DNA from: Streptomyces sp. NRRL F-6676
GTDB taxonomy: Bacteria; Actinomycetota; Actinomycetes; Streptomycetales; Streptomycetaceae
Length of the DNA: 64,000 bases
Direction of reading: 5' to 3'
Assembly (NCBI RefSeq): GCF_000725625.1
Contig: NZ_JOHS01000015.1
Coordinates: forward strand, 83,088-147,087
Shown in pieces: positions 53,459 to 62,136 of the stretch. Both the position numbers and the translations under genes were made by a program. Numbering within the stretch: position 1 is the stretch's first letter; every line of letters starts with the position of its first letter. The notes beneath the pieces are model-generated. The model did no database searches. It was not told where the DNA came from and saw only the letters and a program-made list of their open reading frames with translations.

Positions 53459-54006
53459 GACGCGGCCTCCTCATCGGCAGCGTCCAGTTCCATCCACACC
53501 GTCTTGCCTTGGCCGGGCCCCGGCTTGGATCCCCAGCGCGTGGCGACCTCGTTGACGAGCACCAGGCCCCGGCCTCCCTCGCAGTCGTCGCTCGCAGAAC
53601 GAGGGAGCGGTAGGTCGGGGGAAGGGTCCTGCACTTCGATCCGAACACGTCCACGCAGGCAGGACGCCTTAAGTGTGAACTCCCTTGCCGCCTGTCCGCG
53701 GCAACCGTGGGTCACCGCGTTCGCCATCAGCTCCTGGGCGCCAAGCGTGAGGTCGTCCGCGACCAAGGCCAGTCCGAAATTGCACATCAACCGGTGCAGC
53801 TGTCGACGGGCCTGGGGCACAGCGGCCGGGTCCGCAGAGACCACGACCACCTTCTCGAAGGGGCGCCACTCAAGCAACGTCGGCGAGATACGGCCGGGCG
53901 CCTGGGCCATGACCGCTTCGGCAACGTTAGGCCCCTGCAGACTGCGGGCGGCCAGGGTGGCGTTGGCCGGCTGGTAGAGGTCGACCGCGGAGTCGTGCAC
54001 GTTCAT
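53455..54006 (-). CDS. RsbW/SpoIIAB-like ATP-binding protein
   Basis: A 183-residue HATPase_c_2 protein: N-box TLGAQELMANAVTHG (about residue 90), G1 RIEVQDPSPDLP, G2 EGGRGLVLVNEVATRWG. Streptomyces anti-sigma-like kinases of this type commonly sit beside XRE/DUF regulators. ATG 54006 has AAGGGGAG upstream. First gene of the leftward group; divergent from the regulator at 54216. Confidence 0.9.
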   Translation of the reverse strand: MNVHDSAVDLYQPANATLAARSLQGPNVAEAVMAQAPGRISPTLLEWRPFEKVVVVSADPAAVPQARRQLHRLMCNFGLALVADDLTLGAQELMANAVTHGCRGQAAREFTLKASCLRGRVRIEVQDPSPDLPLPRSASDDCEGGRGLVLVNEVATRWGSKPGPGQGKTVWMELDAADEEAAS

Positions 54007-54215
54007 CAGCTCCCCTTCTCAGCCCCATAGGGGCCAATTCCGGTCACCGTCCGAGCTCGTAGGCATGACGTGGCCGATTCCGTTGCAAGGCAGGAGGGTT
54101 GGAGGAATATCGTCTTCACGAGACAACCGCGTGCGAGGGCTGACGGGAATCCCGGCCAGCGCGCCGATGTGGTGCACGTGGTGCAAGATCGTTTCGGGGA
54201 CAGGGGCGCACACGT

Positions 54216-55601
54216 ATGGGGCGCACACGCAACACTCGACTGGAAGCCGTCGTCCAGGAATGGGGCCTGTCGCAGCGGCAACTGGCCGCTCGCTTCCGGG
54301 CTGTCGCCGCAGAGAACGGCGCGACCGAGCTCCTGCGCTATGACCATTCCCGCATCGCCCGCTGGATCGGTGGCGCCACACCCGAAGGCCGTGCAGCGCA
54401 TATCTTGGCCGAGACGCTCTCCCGTGGCCTCGGCCGCACCATCACGCTGACCGACATCGGGCTGGCAACGGACGATGCCGCCGACCCACAGACGCCGACG
54501 TGGAGCGTCGACACCCTCGCGACGCTGGCGACCCTCGGGAGCACGGACATGGACATTGCACGGCGCCAGGTACTGGCACAGTCGGCCTACTCGGTCGCCG
54601 GCCTGGCCCTGCCCACCGAAGGCTGGTGGCAGGAATCTGCTGCCCGAGCCCGCACCCGCAAGCCCCTGTCGAAGCACACGGTGACGGCCGAGGACGTCAC
54701 CAGCGTGCGCGAGATGACGGCCTTCCTGTCCCGGCGGGACCAGCAACGCGGCGGCCGGGGGGTGGGGCGCGCCGCCCTGGTGGCCTACCTGCGCACCGAC
54801 GTCACCGAACTCCTTGGGGGACGCTTCTCCTCCGATGGTCTGCGCCGGGATATGACGTCGGCCGCTGCCGAGCTGGCCTACCTCGCGGGCTGGACGAGTT
54901 TCGACGCTGGGGAACACCCGATTGCGCTGCGGTGGCTGACTCTCGCAACCCAGTTGGCCGAGGAGGCCGGCGACGCGCCGCTCGCCGGGCACGTGCTGCG
55001 GGCGATGGCCCACCAGGCCGTGGACCTGCATCAGCCCAAGGAAGCCGTACGCCTGGCCGAGGGATCTCTCTCCAGCCGGCGCTACGCCGAGGCCTGTTGG
55101 AGGGAGAAGGCCCTCCTCGGCGTCGTCCATGCCCGCGGACTGGCTGCCGCTGGCTACAAGAAGCAGGCCGCGGAGGCGCTCAACCGTGCAGAGTCCGATC
55201 TCTCGCGCGCCCCCCAGGACGGCGACGAGCCCGCTCGGGTGTGGTTCTTCGGCGAGGCGAGCCTCGCACATGAGACCGCCGCCGCGTTGCGGGACATGGG
55301 CGATCTGAAGGGTGCTGAGCAGCAGTTCAAGCGGAGCGTCCGCACGCGCCAAACGCCGTTCAAGCGGACCCACTCCGTCACCCTCGGGTACCTCGGTGAG
55401 GTACAGGTCCAGCAGGGGCAACTCGAGGCGGCCTGCGCCACGTGGCATCAGGCACTCGACACGATGACCGGCGTCCAGTCCGGGCGAGCCCGACAGACCG
55501 TGGTGCAGATGCGCCGCGCGCTGAGCCCCGTTCTCCGCCGAGGCGGAGGCCCGGCCGCCGACCTCGACGTACGAGCCCGTGCCGTCCTCGCAGACCGGTA
55601 G
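54216..55601 (+). CDS. XRE-TPR regulator
   Basis: A 461-residue protein with an N-terminal HTH (LEAVVQEWGLSQRQLAARFR ... YDHSRIARWIGGATPEGRAA) and a tetratricopeptide-like body (GHVLRAMAHQAVDLHQPKEA; LRDMGDLKGAEQQFKRSVRT). Typical Streptomyces transcriptional regulator. The start lies in a 12-bp direct repeat GGGGCGCACACG (54203-54214 and 54218-54229). Divergent from the ATP-binding protein. Confidence 0.82.
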   Translation: MGRTRNTRLEAVVQEWGLSQRQLAARFRAVAAENGATELLRYDHSRIARWIGGATPEGRAAHILAETLSRGLGRTITLTDIGLATDDAADPQTPTWSVDTLATLATLGSTDMDIARRQVLAQSAYSVAGLALPTEGWWQESAARARTRKPLSKHTVTAEDVTSVREMTAFLSRRDQQRGGRGVGRAALVAYLRTDVTELLGGRFSSDGLRRDMTSAAAELAYLAGWTSFDAGEHPIALRWLTLATQLAEEAGDAPLAGHVLRAMAHQAVDLHQPKEAVRLAEGSLSSRRYAEACWREKALLGVVHARGLAAAGYKKQAAEALNRAESDLSRAPQDGDEPARVWFFGEASLAHETAAALRDMGDLKGAEQQFKRSVRTRQTPFKRTHSVTLGYLGEVQVQQGQLEAACATWHQALDTMTGVQSGRARQTVVQMRRALSPVLRRGGGPAADLDVRARAVLADR

Positions 55602-55679
55602 CCCGTACGGTAAGGAAGCCCGGAGCGGAACGCGCGTGCGTCGGCGCCCGAGGAGAAGGTCCAGGAGGGGAGCGGAAGC

Positions 55680-56168
55680 GTGTTCGACCAGTTCATCCAG
55701 GTGCCCGTGATCGCCACGGTCGTAGGGGGCCAGACCGGTCGCCTTGACGACTACAAAGGCGGAGTCGAGTCGATCATCCGTCTCGTCCCGAGCATCCCCG
55801 AAAGTGCCCTCCAGGGCATCGAGGAGTTCAGCCACCTGGAAGTGGTCTGGCACTTCAGCCTGGGATCGGACAGCGACATCGAGCTCGAGCCCCGGAGTCC
55901 CCGCGGCAATCCGGACTGGCCGGCCACCGGCGGCCTCGTTCACCGCAACCACAGGCGGCCGGCCCGGATCGGAATCTCCTACCCGCGCCTGCTGGGAGTG
56001 GAAGGACGGGACCTGCGCGTCACGGACCTGGACGCGGACGCCGGCACCCCTGTCGTCGACCTGGCGCCGGTCTTCCAGGAGATGCTGCCCCGCGGAACGG
56101 TGCACCAGCCGCCATGGCCCACCGACATGCTTCAGAACTACTGGAAGAACGCTAGCGAGCGCCCCTGA
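55680..56168 (+). CDS. trmO: TrmO/TsaA-family tRNA methyltransferase-like protein
   Basis: A 162-residue protein of the TsaA/TrmO beta-barrel family: IPESALQGIEEFSHLEVVWHF, then ARIGISYPRLLGVEGRDLRV and TPVVDLAPVF. Members methylate N6 of threonylcarbamoyladenosine in tRNA using SAM; several relatives have other substrates, so the exact target is uncertain. GTG 55680 with AGGAGGGG upstream. Confidence 0.85.
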   Translation: MFDQFIQVPVIATVVGGQTGRLDDYKGGVESIIRLVPSIPESALQGIEEFSHLEVVWHFSLGSDSDIELEPRSPRGNPDWPATGGLVHRNHRRPARIGISYPRLLGVEGRDLRVTDLDADAGTPVVDLAPVFQEMLPRGTVHQPPWPTDMLQNYWKNASERP

Positions 56169-56236
56169 GCCGTTCTGTTCCCCAGGAAGTCGCCCCGATA
56201 CAGCTGTACGCGGCGTCTGTGCTGGTGTCGTCGCCA

Positions 56237-56818
56237 TCACGACCTCCTGGAGGACGGCAGAGCGGACCTGACCACTGCCACGGCACGACGCAGTGGCGTT
56301 TGCTCCGCGGGGGCGTGGAGGGTGAGAGCCTCCGCGAGGCATCGGGCGAGCGGCGCAGGGCTTGTCAGCAGCGGCGCTCCGCCGATCGCCTGCTCCTCGT
56401 CGGGCGGGACGAGCCACTGTGCGACTCCGGTCGCCAATCGGGGGGCGGGGGCGGGCACGAGGATGGCGTGGCCTAGGCCGAGGCAGGCCGGCCTGGGGAG
56501 CCCACTCGGCCACTGGGAGGCCGCCACCAGACTGCTCCAGCTCTCAACTGTGCCGCTCGGCACCAACACGGCGGCGGAGCGGAGGCTGGTGAACCTCACA
56601 GCGGGCCCAAGGGGCTGCTCGTACTGATCAAGGAGCCGGTAGGCAGCTTCGATCAGCTGCCGATCTGCCATGACGACGTCGAAGGTCACGCCGCACTTAA
56701 GACGGCGTGGAAGGTGAGGGTTCTCCTGCCACCAGCTGGCCGCCGTGTCCGGGCACGGGGTAGCCGTGGAGAACCACACGGACAGAGCCGTGCTCTCGGC
56801 GACCTCGCCGACCTCCAT
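56237..56818 (-). CDS. primase-polymerase-N-terminal-like protein
   Basis: A 193-residue protein: CGVTFDVVMADRQLIEAAYR, GPAVRFTSLRSAAVLVPSGT, GVAQWLVPPDEE. It matches the N-terminal domain of the LuxR-type protein at 44530 and stand-alone Streptomyces proteins annotated as primase/polymerase-like; no catalytic DxD is evident, so polymerase activity is unlikely. ATG 56818 has GGGAGAG upstream. Confidence 0.65.
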   Translation of the reverse strand: MEVGEVAESTALSVWFSTATPCPDTAASWWQENPHLPRRLKCGVTFDVVMADRQLIEAAYRLLDQYEQPLGPAVRFTSLRSAAVLVPSGTVESWSSLVAASQWPSGLPRPACLGLGHAILVPAPAPRLATGVAQWLVPPDEEQAIGGAPLLTSPAPLARCLAEALTLHAPAEQTPLRRAVAVVRSALPSSRRS

Positions 56819-57052
56819 GAGCTCTCCCACGTATCGCGATGAAACACACGGTGTCTGCAACGTCACCTAGTGCAGCGAACGACTGGAGCGGTGAACAGGT
56901 CTTTTCCCCGGAACTCTGGCCGCCTCCTACACGCCCTTTGGCCGCCCTTTCACCTGCCCTTTCCCTCTGACCTGGGGATTTAGGTGACGAACCCTCACGC
57001 GAGGCTGTCGAAGTCGCTACCGTGAGGCCATCCAGACGGTGAGGAGGTGGCC

Positions 57053-58369
57053 ATGCGTGAACTCAAGCGGTTACGCACCCGTGCAAACCGCACGCAAGAG
57101 GACGTCGTACGGGAACTCTCAGCCCTTGCCCGACGCCTTCGGGCAGAAGGGCGCTTGAGTAAGACGCCTACGTTCACGATCCGCCAGTACTCCAAGTGGG
57201 AGAACTCCGACCCTCCTCCCTGGCCGCATCCTGACAGCCGGGCGGTATTGGCCGCCTACTGGAACTGCCCCGTCGAGGAACTGGGATTCCGCCCGCCAAC
57301 GGATGAGGAGGCGGGTCCTGCGGTTCTCATGCCGGTGCCTTTGGTGAGCCAGGCCTCACCCGGTCCTCTCCTGGTCGCCGCCGGCTCCAGTCCTCTCACG
57401 GATGAGGCGCCGCCCCCATGGCTGGCCGAGACGACTACCGGTACCAACCGCAGCGGCGAGTGGCGAATCTCGCCGGAGGAGGTCGAGCTGCTGTCCGGCG
57501 CAGCCGACGACAACTACGCGATTGACCAGCAGTTCGGCGCGAATCGACTGTGGCGACCGACCAGGGCTCATCTGCTCTGGACACACCACATGATCGACCG
57601 GGGTATCTACGACGAGGCTCTCGGCCAGCGGCTGCACGCGCTCGCGGGGAAGCTGACGACGTCGCTCGGATGGTTCTGCTACGACGCAGGACTGCAGACC
57701 CAGGCCCGCCAGTACTTCTCCGAGGCACTCAACGCGGCCAACTACACCAGCGACGACGTGCTGGCCAGCCGCACCCTGAGCAACATGGCCCGCCAGGCCG
57801 TCGACCTGAACAAGGGACGGGAAGCCGTGCGGTTCGCCAAGCTCGGACAGCGGCATGCCGAGCTCTGGAACGCGCCGAGCCGCGTCACCGCACTGCTGGC
57901 TATCCGAGAGGCCCAGGGCCACGCACGCATCGGGGACGTCTTCAACGCCGAGGCTGCCATCAGGCGCGCCTGGCAGGAGTGGGAGCGCGGAGACCACGAG
58001 CTGGACCCGGACTGGGCGCACTTCCTCAACCTGGCCGAGCTGACATGTCTGGAGGGCATGTGCCGGCTCGACCTCGGACAGGTGGCCCGAGCTCAAGAGC
58101 TTCTCGCACGGTCTGAGACGCTTCAGGACGTCGCCCACTCCAGGAACCGCGGGATGTGCCTTGGCCGGCTCGCGGTCGCGGCTGTGCAGAACGGCGACAT
58201 CGACCACGGCCTGGCCGCCGCGACGCAGGCACTCCAGCTCGTCGAAAGCGGGATGTCGTCCACACGGACGACTGCGCAGTTGACGATCGTTCATGACGGC
58301 TTGATTCCCCATCGACGCGCCCGCGGCGTGGGGGACCTACTCGAACAGATCCGAACTCACGTCGCGTGA
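57053..58369 (+). CDS. XRE-TPR regulator
   Basis: A 438-residue regulator: N-terminal HTH (LRTRANRTQEDVVRELSALA ... RQYSKWENSDPPPWPHP) and a TPR-like body (SRTLSNMARQAVDLNKGREA; LLAIREAQGHARIGDVFNAE). ATG 57053 is chosen for GAGGAGGTGG just upstream; GTG 57047 is the alternative. The acetyltransferase follows after 13 bp. Confidence 0.85.
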   Translation: MRELKRLRTRANRTQEDVVRELSALARRLRAEGRLSKTPTFTIRQYSKWENSDPPPWPHPDSRAVLAAYWNCPVEELGFRPPTDEEAGPAVLMPVPLVSQASPGPLLVAAGSSPLTDEAPPPWLAETTTGTNRSGEWRISPEEVELLSGAADDNYAIDQQFGANRLWRPTRAHLLWTHHMIDRGIYDEALGQRLHALAGKLTTSLGWFCYDAGLQTQARQYFSEALNAANYTSDDVLASRTLSNMARQAVDLNKGREAVRFAKLGQRHAELWNAPSRVTALLAIREAQGHARIGDVFNAEAAIRRAWQEWERGDHELDPDWAHFLNLAELTCLEGMCRLDLGQVARAQELLARSETLQDVAHSRNRGMCLGRLAVAAVQNGDIDHGLAAATQALQLVESGMSSTRTTAQLTIVHDGLIPHRRARGVGDLLEQIRTHVA

Positions 58370-58382
58370 GCAGCAGAGGAGA

Positions 58383-58937
58383 GTGCAGACGGTGGACCCG
58401 GAGTTCCAGCGGCACGACGCGCAGTCAGCGAAGGCGATGCTCACCGAGCTGGTCAACGTCTACGCCACGGTGTACGACACGCCGCCCTACGTCGGTGACC
58501 CCTTTTTCTCCGTCGACTCCTTCCAGAGCCGACTCGAGGCCGCATTCGACACCGAAGGCTTCGAGACGGTGACGGCCCGGCTGGACGGTCGGATCGTCGG
58601 ATACGTTCACGGCGCCACCCTGCCGCACGACAAGCCCTGGTGGACGTCCCTCGGCACTCGGCGGCCAGCCCCGTTGCAAGAACTCGCCGCCTCCGGAGGC
58701 ATCTTCTGGCTGCGGGAACTGATGGTGCTGCCCGCTCAGCAGAATCGCGGTCTCGGACGCCAGATCCACGACACGGTCATCTCCGGACGGGAGGAGAACG
58801 TCACAGCCCTGACCTGCATCGTGGATAACCAGCCAGCCCACGATGCCTATCTCCGGTGGGGGTACACGATCCTGGGCCAGATCAAGCACGCCCCGGAATC
58901 ACCCGTCTACGACGCGATGTACCTGACCTCCCACTGA
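58383..58937 (+). CDS. GNAT acetyltransferase
   Basis: A 184-residue N-acetyltransferase: VTARLDGRIVGYVHGATL, the acetyl-CoA loop LPAQQNRGLGRQIHDTVI, and DNQPAHDAYLRWGYTILG. The acceptor is unknown. Likely in an operon with the XRE-TPR gene (13 bp) and the GGCT gene (13 bp). Confidence 0.88.
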   Translation: MQTVDPEFQRHDAQSAKAMLTELVNVYATVYDTPPYVGDPFFSVDSFQSRLEAAFDTEGFETVTARLDGRIVGYVHGATLPHDKPWWTSLGTRRPAPLQELAASGGIFWLRELMVLPAQQNRGLGRQIHDTVISGREENVTALTCIVDNQPAHDAYLRWGYTILGQIKHAPESPVYDAMYLTSH

Positions 58938-58950
58938 GACCGGAAAGCAC

Positions 58951-59439
58951 ATGACGCAAGCCATAACCACCTCCGCCCCGGAAGCCACTCAGAACCGGGA
59001 CCGACTCTCGCAACGTCCCGACGTGCTGTTCTGCTACGGAACGCTCCAGTTCGATGCCGTCCTTCGGAGCCTGCTGGGCCGAGTTCCGCAGAAGTCCCCG
59101 GCGTCCGCGCCCGGCTACCGTGCTGCCGCGCTCGAAGGCCGCGTCTACCCAGGCCTCGTCGCTGGAACGTCCGCCGACCTTGCCCCCGGGCTGATACTGA
59201 CCGACCTGAGTAGCGAAGAGTGGCGCATCCTTGACGCGTTCGAGGACGCTCGATACGAGCTGCGGCAGTTGCCGCTGGCCAACGGTGGGCGAGGTTGGGC
59301 GTACGTCTGGCCCGGAGGCGATGTACGGGTGGACGACTGGGACGCCGCCGAGTTCGAAGCCCAACACCTGGCTGCCTACGCGGCCCGCTGTGCGCGTCTT
59401 GCTCCTGGGCTGGCCGCGGGGCGGCCGAAGGGCGAGTAG
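58951..59439 (+). CDS. gamma-glutamylcyclotransferase-fold protein
   Basis: A 162-residue AIG2/GGCT-like protein: VLFCYGTLQFDAVLRSLLG (YGTLQ substrate loop), catalytic Glu expected in ILDAFEDARYELRQ. Family members cyclise gamma-glutamyl amines to 5-oxoproline. It closes the rightward operon before the terminator at 59511. Confidence 0.85.
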   Translation: MTQAITTSAPEATQNRDRLSQRPDVLFCYGTLQFDAVLRSLLGRVPQKSPASAPGYRAAALEGRVYPGLVAGTSADLAPGLILTDLSSEEWRILDAFEDARYELRQLPLANGGRGWAYVWPGGDVRVDDWDAAEFEAQHLAAYAARCARLAPGLAAGRPKGE

Positions 59440-59510
59440 GACGCCGCCTCACCTCGGCGCGCTGCCCCTTCACGCCACTGAAGCGGTCCTGCCGCTGAGC
59501 GCTCACGGAT

Positions 59511-59537
59511 GGCCCGTCTCTGGAGCGGAGACGGGCC
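59511..59537. terminator. intrinsic-terminator-like hairpin between convergent genes
   Basis: A perfect 10-bp stem GGCCCGTCTC / GAGACGGGCC with a 7-nt loop, followed by GTTCTGGTTCT. It lies between the GGCT gene and the leftward acetyltransferase. Confidence 0.8.
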
Positions 59538-59547
59538 GTTCTGGTTC

Positions 59548-60228
59548 TCATCTCCCGATCGCGGCCTCCATCGAAACGGACACCGCAGCCGTGCCGCGCA
59601 ATGACCGCGATAGGAATCGAGCTGCTTCCACCGCATTCGATAGCGCATTTCTGGCGGGGGGTGTCATCGGACTCTCCGGGGGTCCTGGCATCGGAATGCC
59701 TGAGACAACACGGGCACCGAGCTCGTGAATGCGTTCTGCCTTGCGTTCTAAGGCGTACGAGGGGAGGCCTCTTGGGGATGACACCTTTCGAATGAGCTGG
59801 AAATTCTGCTGCTGGTAGTAGGCGGCGAGTGCTGGGGAGCTGCAGTCCCGGCGTACACGGCTGACGCCCTCGCGTGCAGCGCGGTCGACGGCCCATTCGG
59901 CGATGAGCGTGCCGAGCTTGCGGTGCCGTTCGGCAGGGTCGGTGACGGTGCCGTTGAGGTAGTAGGCAGTGTCGGCGGCTTCGGCCGCGGTCCAGGTCCA
60001 GGGCGCGGACGTCCGCAGGATCGTGGTGCAGCCCAGGATCCGGTCATGTTCGGTGAGGACCCACATCTCGCTTTGGCGGCGTGTGCAGTTGCTGGCCAAC
60101 TCGTGGACGTGTCGTCCCCAGCTGCGCCAGTTCGGGCACTGGTTGGCCTTCATCCAGTCGGAGCGCGCCTGGATCATCACGGTGAGGCCGGTCTGGTCAG
60201 CTGGCGTGGCTGGGCGCATTGAAAGCAT
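59548..60228 (-). CDS. GNAT acetyltransferase
   Basis: A 226-residue GNAT protein: MRPATPADQTGLTVMIQARS start, DRILGCTTILRTSAP, RHRKLGTLIAEWAVDRAARE (acetyl-CoA region), AAYYQQQNFQLIRKV. The C-terminal 60 residues are a divergent tail. ATG 60228 is chosen over upstream starts because CAGGAGCGG precedes it. Substrate unknown. Confidence 0.85.
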   Translation of the reverse strand: MLSMRPATPADQTGLTVMIQARSDWMKANQCPNWRSWGRHVHELASNCTRRQSEMWVLTEHDRILGCTTILRTSAPWTWTAAEAADTAYYLNGTVTDPAERHRKLGTLIAEWAVDRAAREGVSRVRRDCSSPALAAYYQQQNFQLIRKVSSPRGLPSYALERKAERIHELGARVVSGIPMPGPPESPMTPPARNALSNAVEAARFLSRSLRGTAAVSVSMEAAIGR

Positions 60229-60417
60229 GCGGTCCGCTCCTGTGTGCTCGTCCATGAGCGGTCGGCAGTCTGGTGGTCCGGTCCGCACCTTAGACCTCTA
60301 CTGCCTGGTAGGCACACCGACTCCTCTGAGCTCTGGGCCAGATCGTCATGTGCGGTCTTCCCGTATGCGGCGGGATGCCCCGCAAGCGTTCGCTAGTAGT
60401 CCGTCACCTCGTCGATG

Positions 60418-61260
60418 TCAGGCTGCGGCAGGCCGTGAGCGCAAGAGCCCGTCGGTGAGGCGCTGGGCGAGGAAAGCGGCCTGGAGGGCGCCAGCGGGGC
60501 CGGGTGCGGAGTCGAGCGCGCGGATGAAGGCGGAGCCGACGATGACGGCATCGGCGTAGGTGCCGACGATCGCTGCTTGCTCCGGGGTGGAGACACCGAT
60601 GCCGACGCCGACGGGGAGGTGCGTGAGGGTGCGCAGACGGTCGATGAAGGCGGGCAGACCGGGGTGAAGGGGACCTTGACTGCCGGTGACACCGGTGGTG
60701 GCGGGGGCGTAGACCATGCCGCTGGCGGCAGCGCAGACGCGGGCCAGGCGTTGGTCGGTGGCGTTCGGCGCGACGACGAACACGGTGTCCAGGTGATGTT
60801 CGTGGGCGGCGCTCAGCCAGTCGGAGGCCTCTTCGACGGGCAGGTCGGGAATGACGACGCCCGCCCCGCCGGCCGCAGCGAGGCGCTGGGCGAACCGGGC
60901 GGGGCCGTAGTGGTGGACTGGCTGCCAGTAGGTCATGACGACGAGCGCGGCGTTGGAGGCCGCAGCGAGTTCCCGCACGGTGGTGAAGAGGTGCTCGGTG
61001 CGGAATCCGGCCCGGAGGGCTTGCTCGGCGGCTCGTTGGATGAGCGGACCATCCATGAGGGGGTCGCTGTAGGGCAGGCCGATCTCGATCACGTCGGCGG
61101 TGGTCGCGAGCAGGTGCAGGGCGTCGAGGCTCTGGTCGAGCGTGGGGTAGCCGGCGGGGAGGTAGGCAGCAAGTGCGGCCCGCTCCTGCCCGCGGGCGCG
61201 GGCCAGTGCCCGCTCCAGGTGGGACGCCGGTGCGCGGAGTGACGAGGAAGTGAGATTCAA
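60418..61260 (-). CDS. trpA: tryptophan synthase alpha-subunit-like protein, no trpB partner
   Basis: A 280-residue TIM barrel with TrpA catalytic residues: Glu and Asp in VIEIGLPYSDPLMDGPLIQ, plus YAPATTGVTGSQ and GVGIGVSTPEQAAIVG. It cleaves indole-3-glycerol phosphate to indole and glyceraldehyde-3-phosphate. No trpB, trpC or other trp gene is nearby, so it may be a stand-alone lyase making free indole for secondary metabolism, or a duplicate. TTG 61260 fits the family start; a GTG at 61383 would extend into the hairpin at 61368-61403 with unrelated residues. Confidence 0.85.
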   Translation of the reverse strand: MNLTSSSLRAPASHLERALARARGQERAALAAYLPAGYPTLDQSLDALHLLATTADVIEIGLPYSDPLMDGPLIQRAAEQALRAGFRTEHLFTTVRELAAASNAALVVMTYWQPVHHYGPARFAQRLAAAGGAGVVIPDLPVEEASDWLSAAHEHHLDTVFVVAPNATDQRLARVCAAASGMVYAPATTGVTGSQGPLHPGLPAFIDRLRTLTHLPVGVGIGVSTPEQAAIVGTYADAVIVGSAFIRALDSAPGPAGALQAAFLAQRLTDGLLRSRPAAA

Positions 61261-61367
61261 GGTGCCCGTCCTGGGATTCGATCGCCCGGTCGGCGGCTCT
61301 CGGGCTCGGACCGGCGGAAGACCATCTGCGGGATGGGAGCCGGGCTCCGGGTGCGGGGTACGCGGAC

Positions 61368-61403
61368 GGCGGCCCGGGTTCACAGGGGGCCGGGCCGCCG
61401 TCG
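61368..61403. terminator. hairpin downstream of the SH3-like gene
   Basis: A perfect 12-bp stem ACGGCGGCCCGG (61368-61379) with CCGGGCCGCCGT (61392-61403). It lies about 90 bp after the stop of the leftward secreted-protein gene and before trpA, so probably a terminator. I found no Trp-rich leader to suggest attenuation. Confidence 0.6.
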
Positions 61404-61492
61404 CGTCGTCCTGGGCCTGTTCGTAGTGACGGCTCAGGCGTTGGATGGGCCGGGAGAGCTCGGGTCGGGCGTCTCTGCCGGCAGGGTCGGGG

Positions 61493-61852
61493 TCAGTCCA
61501 GCTGCATCAGTACGTTGATGTACTGGGCGGCGACCCAGCCCTTCTTGCCCTTGTGAGCTCCGGACTTCACCGTGACGTAGCCCCAGGCGCCGGGCTTGCC
61601 GTTGTCGCCCTTGTTGCACTGCCAGTACACGTCGGTGCCCCTGGAGAGCTGACCGGTGGAGGTGTAGCCGGTGCCAGGGGCCGTGCGGAACTTCACCGTC
61701 GTGTACACGTCGGTGTTCAGCTTGATCTGGTGGGTGCAGGCTCCACTGCCGACCGTCGCGGCGCTGGCGGTGGAGGCGGTGGCGACGGCGCCGCCGAGGA
61801 GCAGCGCGCCGGTGGTTGCCACGGTCGCGACGCGGCGGGTGAGGGTGTTCAT
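61493..61852 (-). CDS. secreted SH3-like domain protein
   Basis: A 119-residue exported protein. Sec signal peptide: MNTLTRRVATVATTGALLLG with cleavage near ASTASAA (residue 32). The mature part is a bacterial SH3-type domain (KFRTAPGTGYTSTGQLSRGT; WGYVTVKSG; KGWVAAQYINVLMQ) with two Cys that may form a disulfide. Probably binds the cell wall. ATG 61852; the region upstream carries repeated TTCCGGAA boxes. Confidence 0.9.
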   Translation of the reverse strand: MNTLTRRVATVATTGALLLGGAVATASTASAATVGSGACTHQIKLNTDVYTTVKFRTAPGTGYTSTGQLSRGTDVYWQCNKGDNGKPGAWGYVTVKSGAHKGKKGWVAAQYINVLMQLD

Positions 61853-62136
61853 GTGCGGCTCTTCCTAGTGTCGTCGGCCAGAATGCGCTCGCGGGCCTAC
61901 GTAAGGCCTCACCATCACGGTGCCGGTGAGCCTGGCGGAGGCAGGCGAGGAATAGTCCGGAACGCGTCTCGTCTTGATTCAGGACTCGATCTTCGAACCG
62001 CGTGGAAGACTTGACCAAGATCGGTTCATTCCGGGAAATCGAATTCCGGAACATCGAGGCCGGTAGAAGGCGTTCCGGAAATCGATATTCAGGACGAGCG
62101 ATTACAGGAAGCGGAGTTTCCGACAGTTCAGGGTGG
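61853..62136 (-). promoter_or_regulatory. promoter region of the SH3-like gene with TTCCGGAA boxes
   Basis: This 284-bp gap contains TTCCGGGAA (62029-62037), TTCCGGAA (62044-62051) and TTCCGGAA (62073-62080), plus the related TCCGGAA at 61956. The sequence is AT-richer than its surroundings. The boxes are palindromic and may be regulator sites; the regulator is unknown. No gene is seen in the gap. Confidence 0.5.

Noticed and set aside
56237..56818. A genuine primase/polymerase
   Set aside because: Only the N-terminal domain type is present and no catalytic Asp pair or metal motif is visible.
61261..61492. trp attenuator before the trpA-like gene
   Set aside because: The hairpin is strong, but no leader peptide with Trp codons is present; it fits better as a terminator of the secreted-protein gene.
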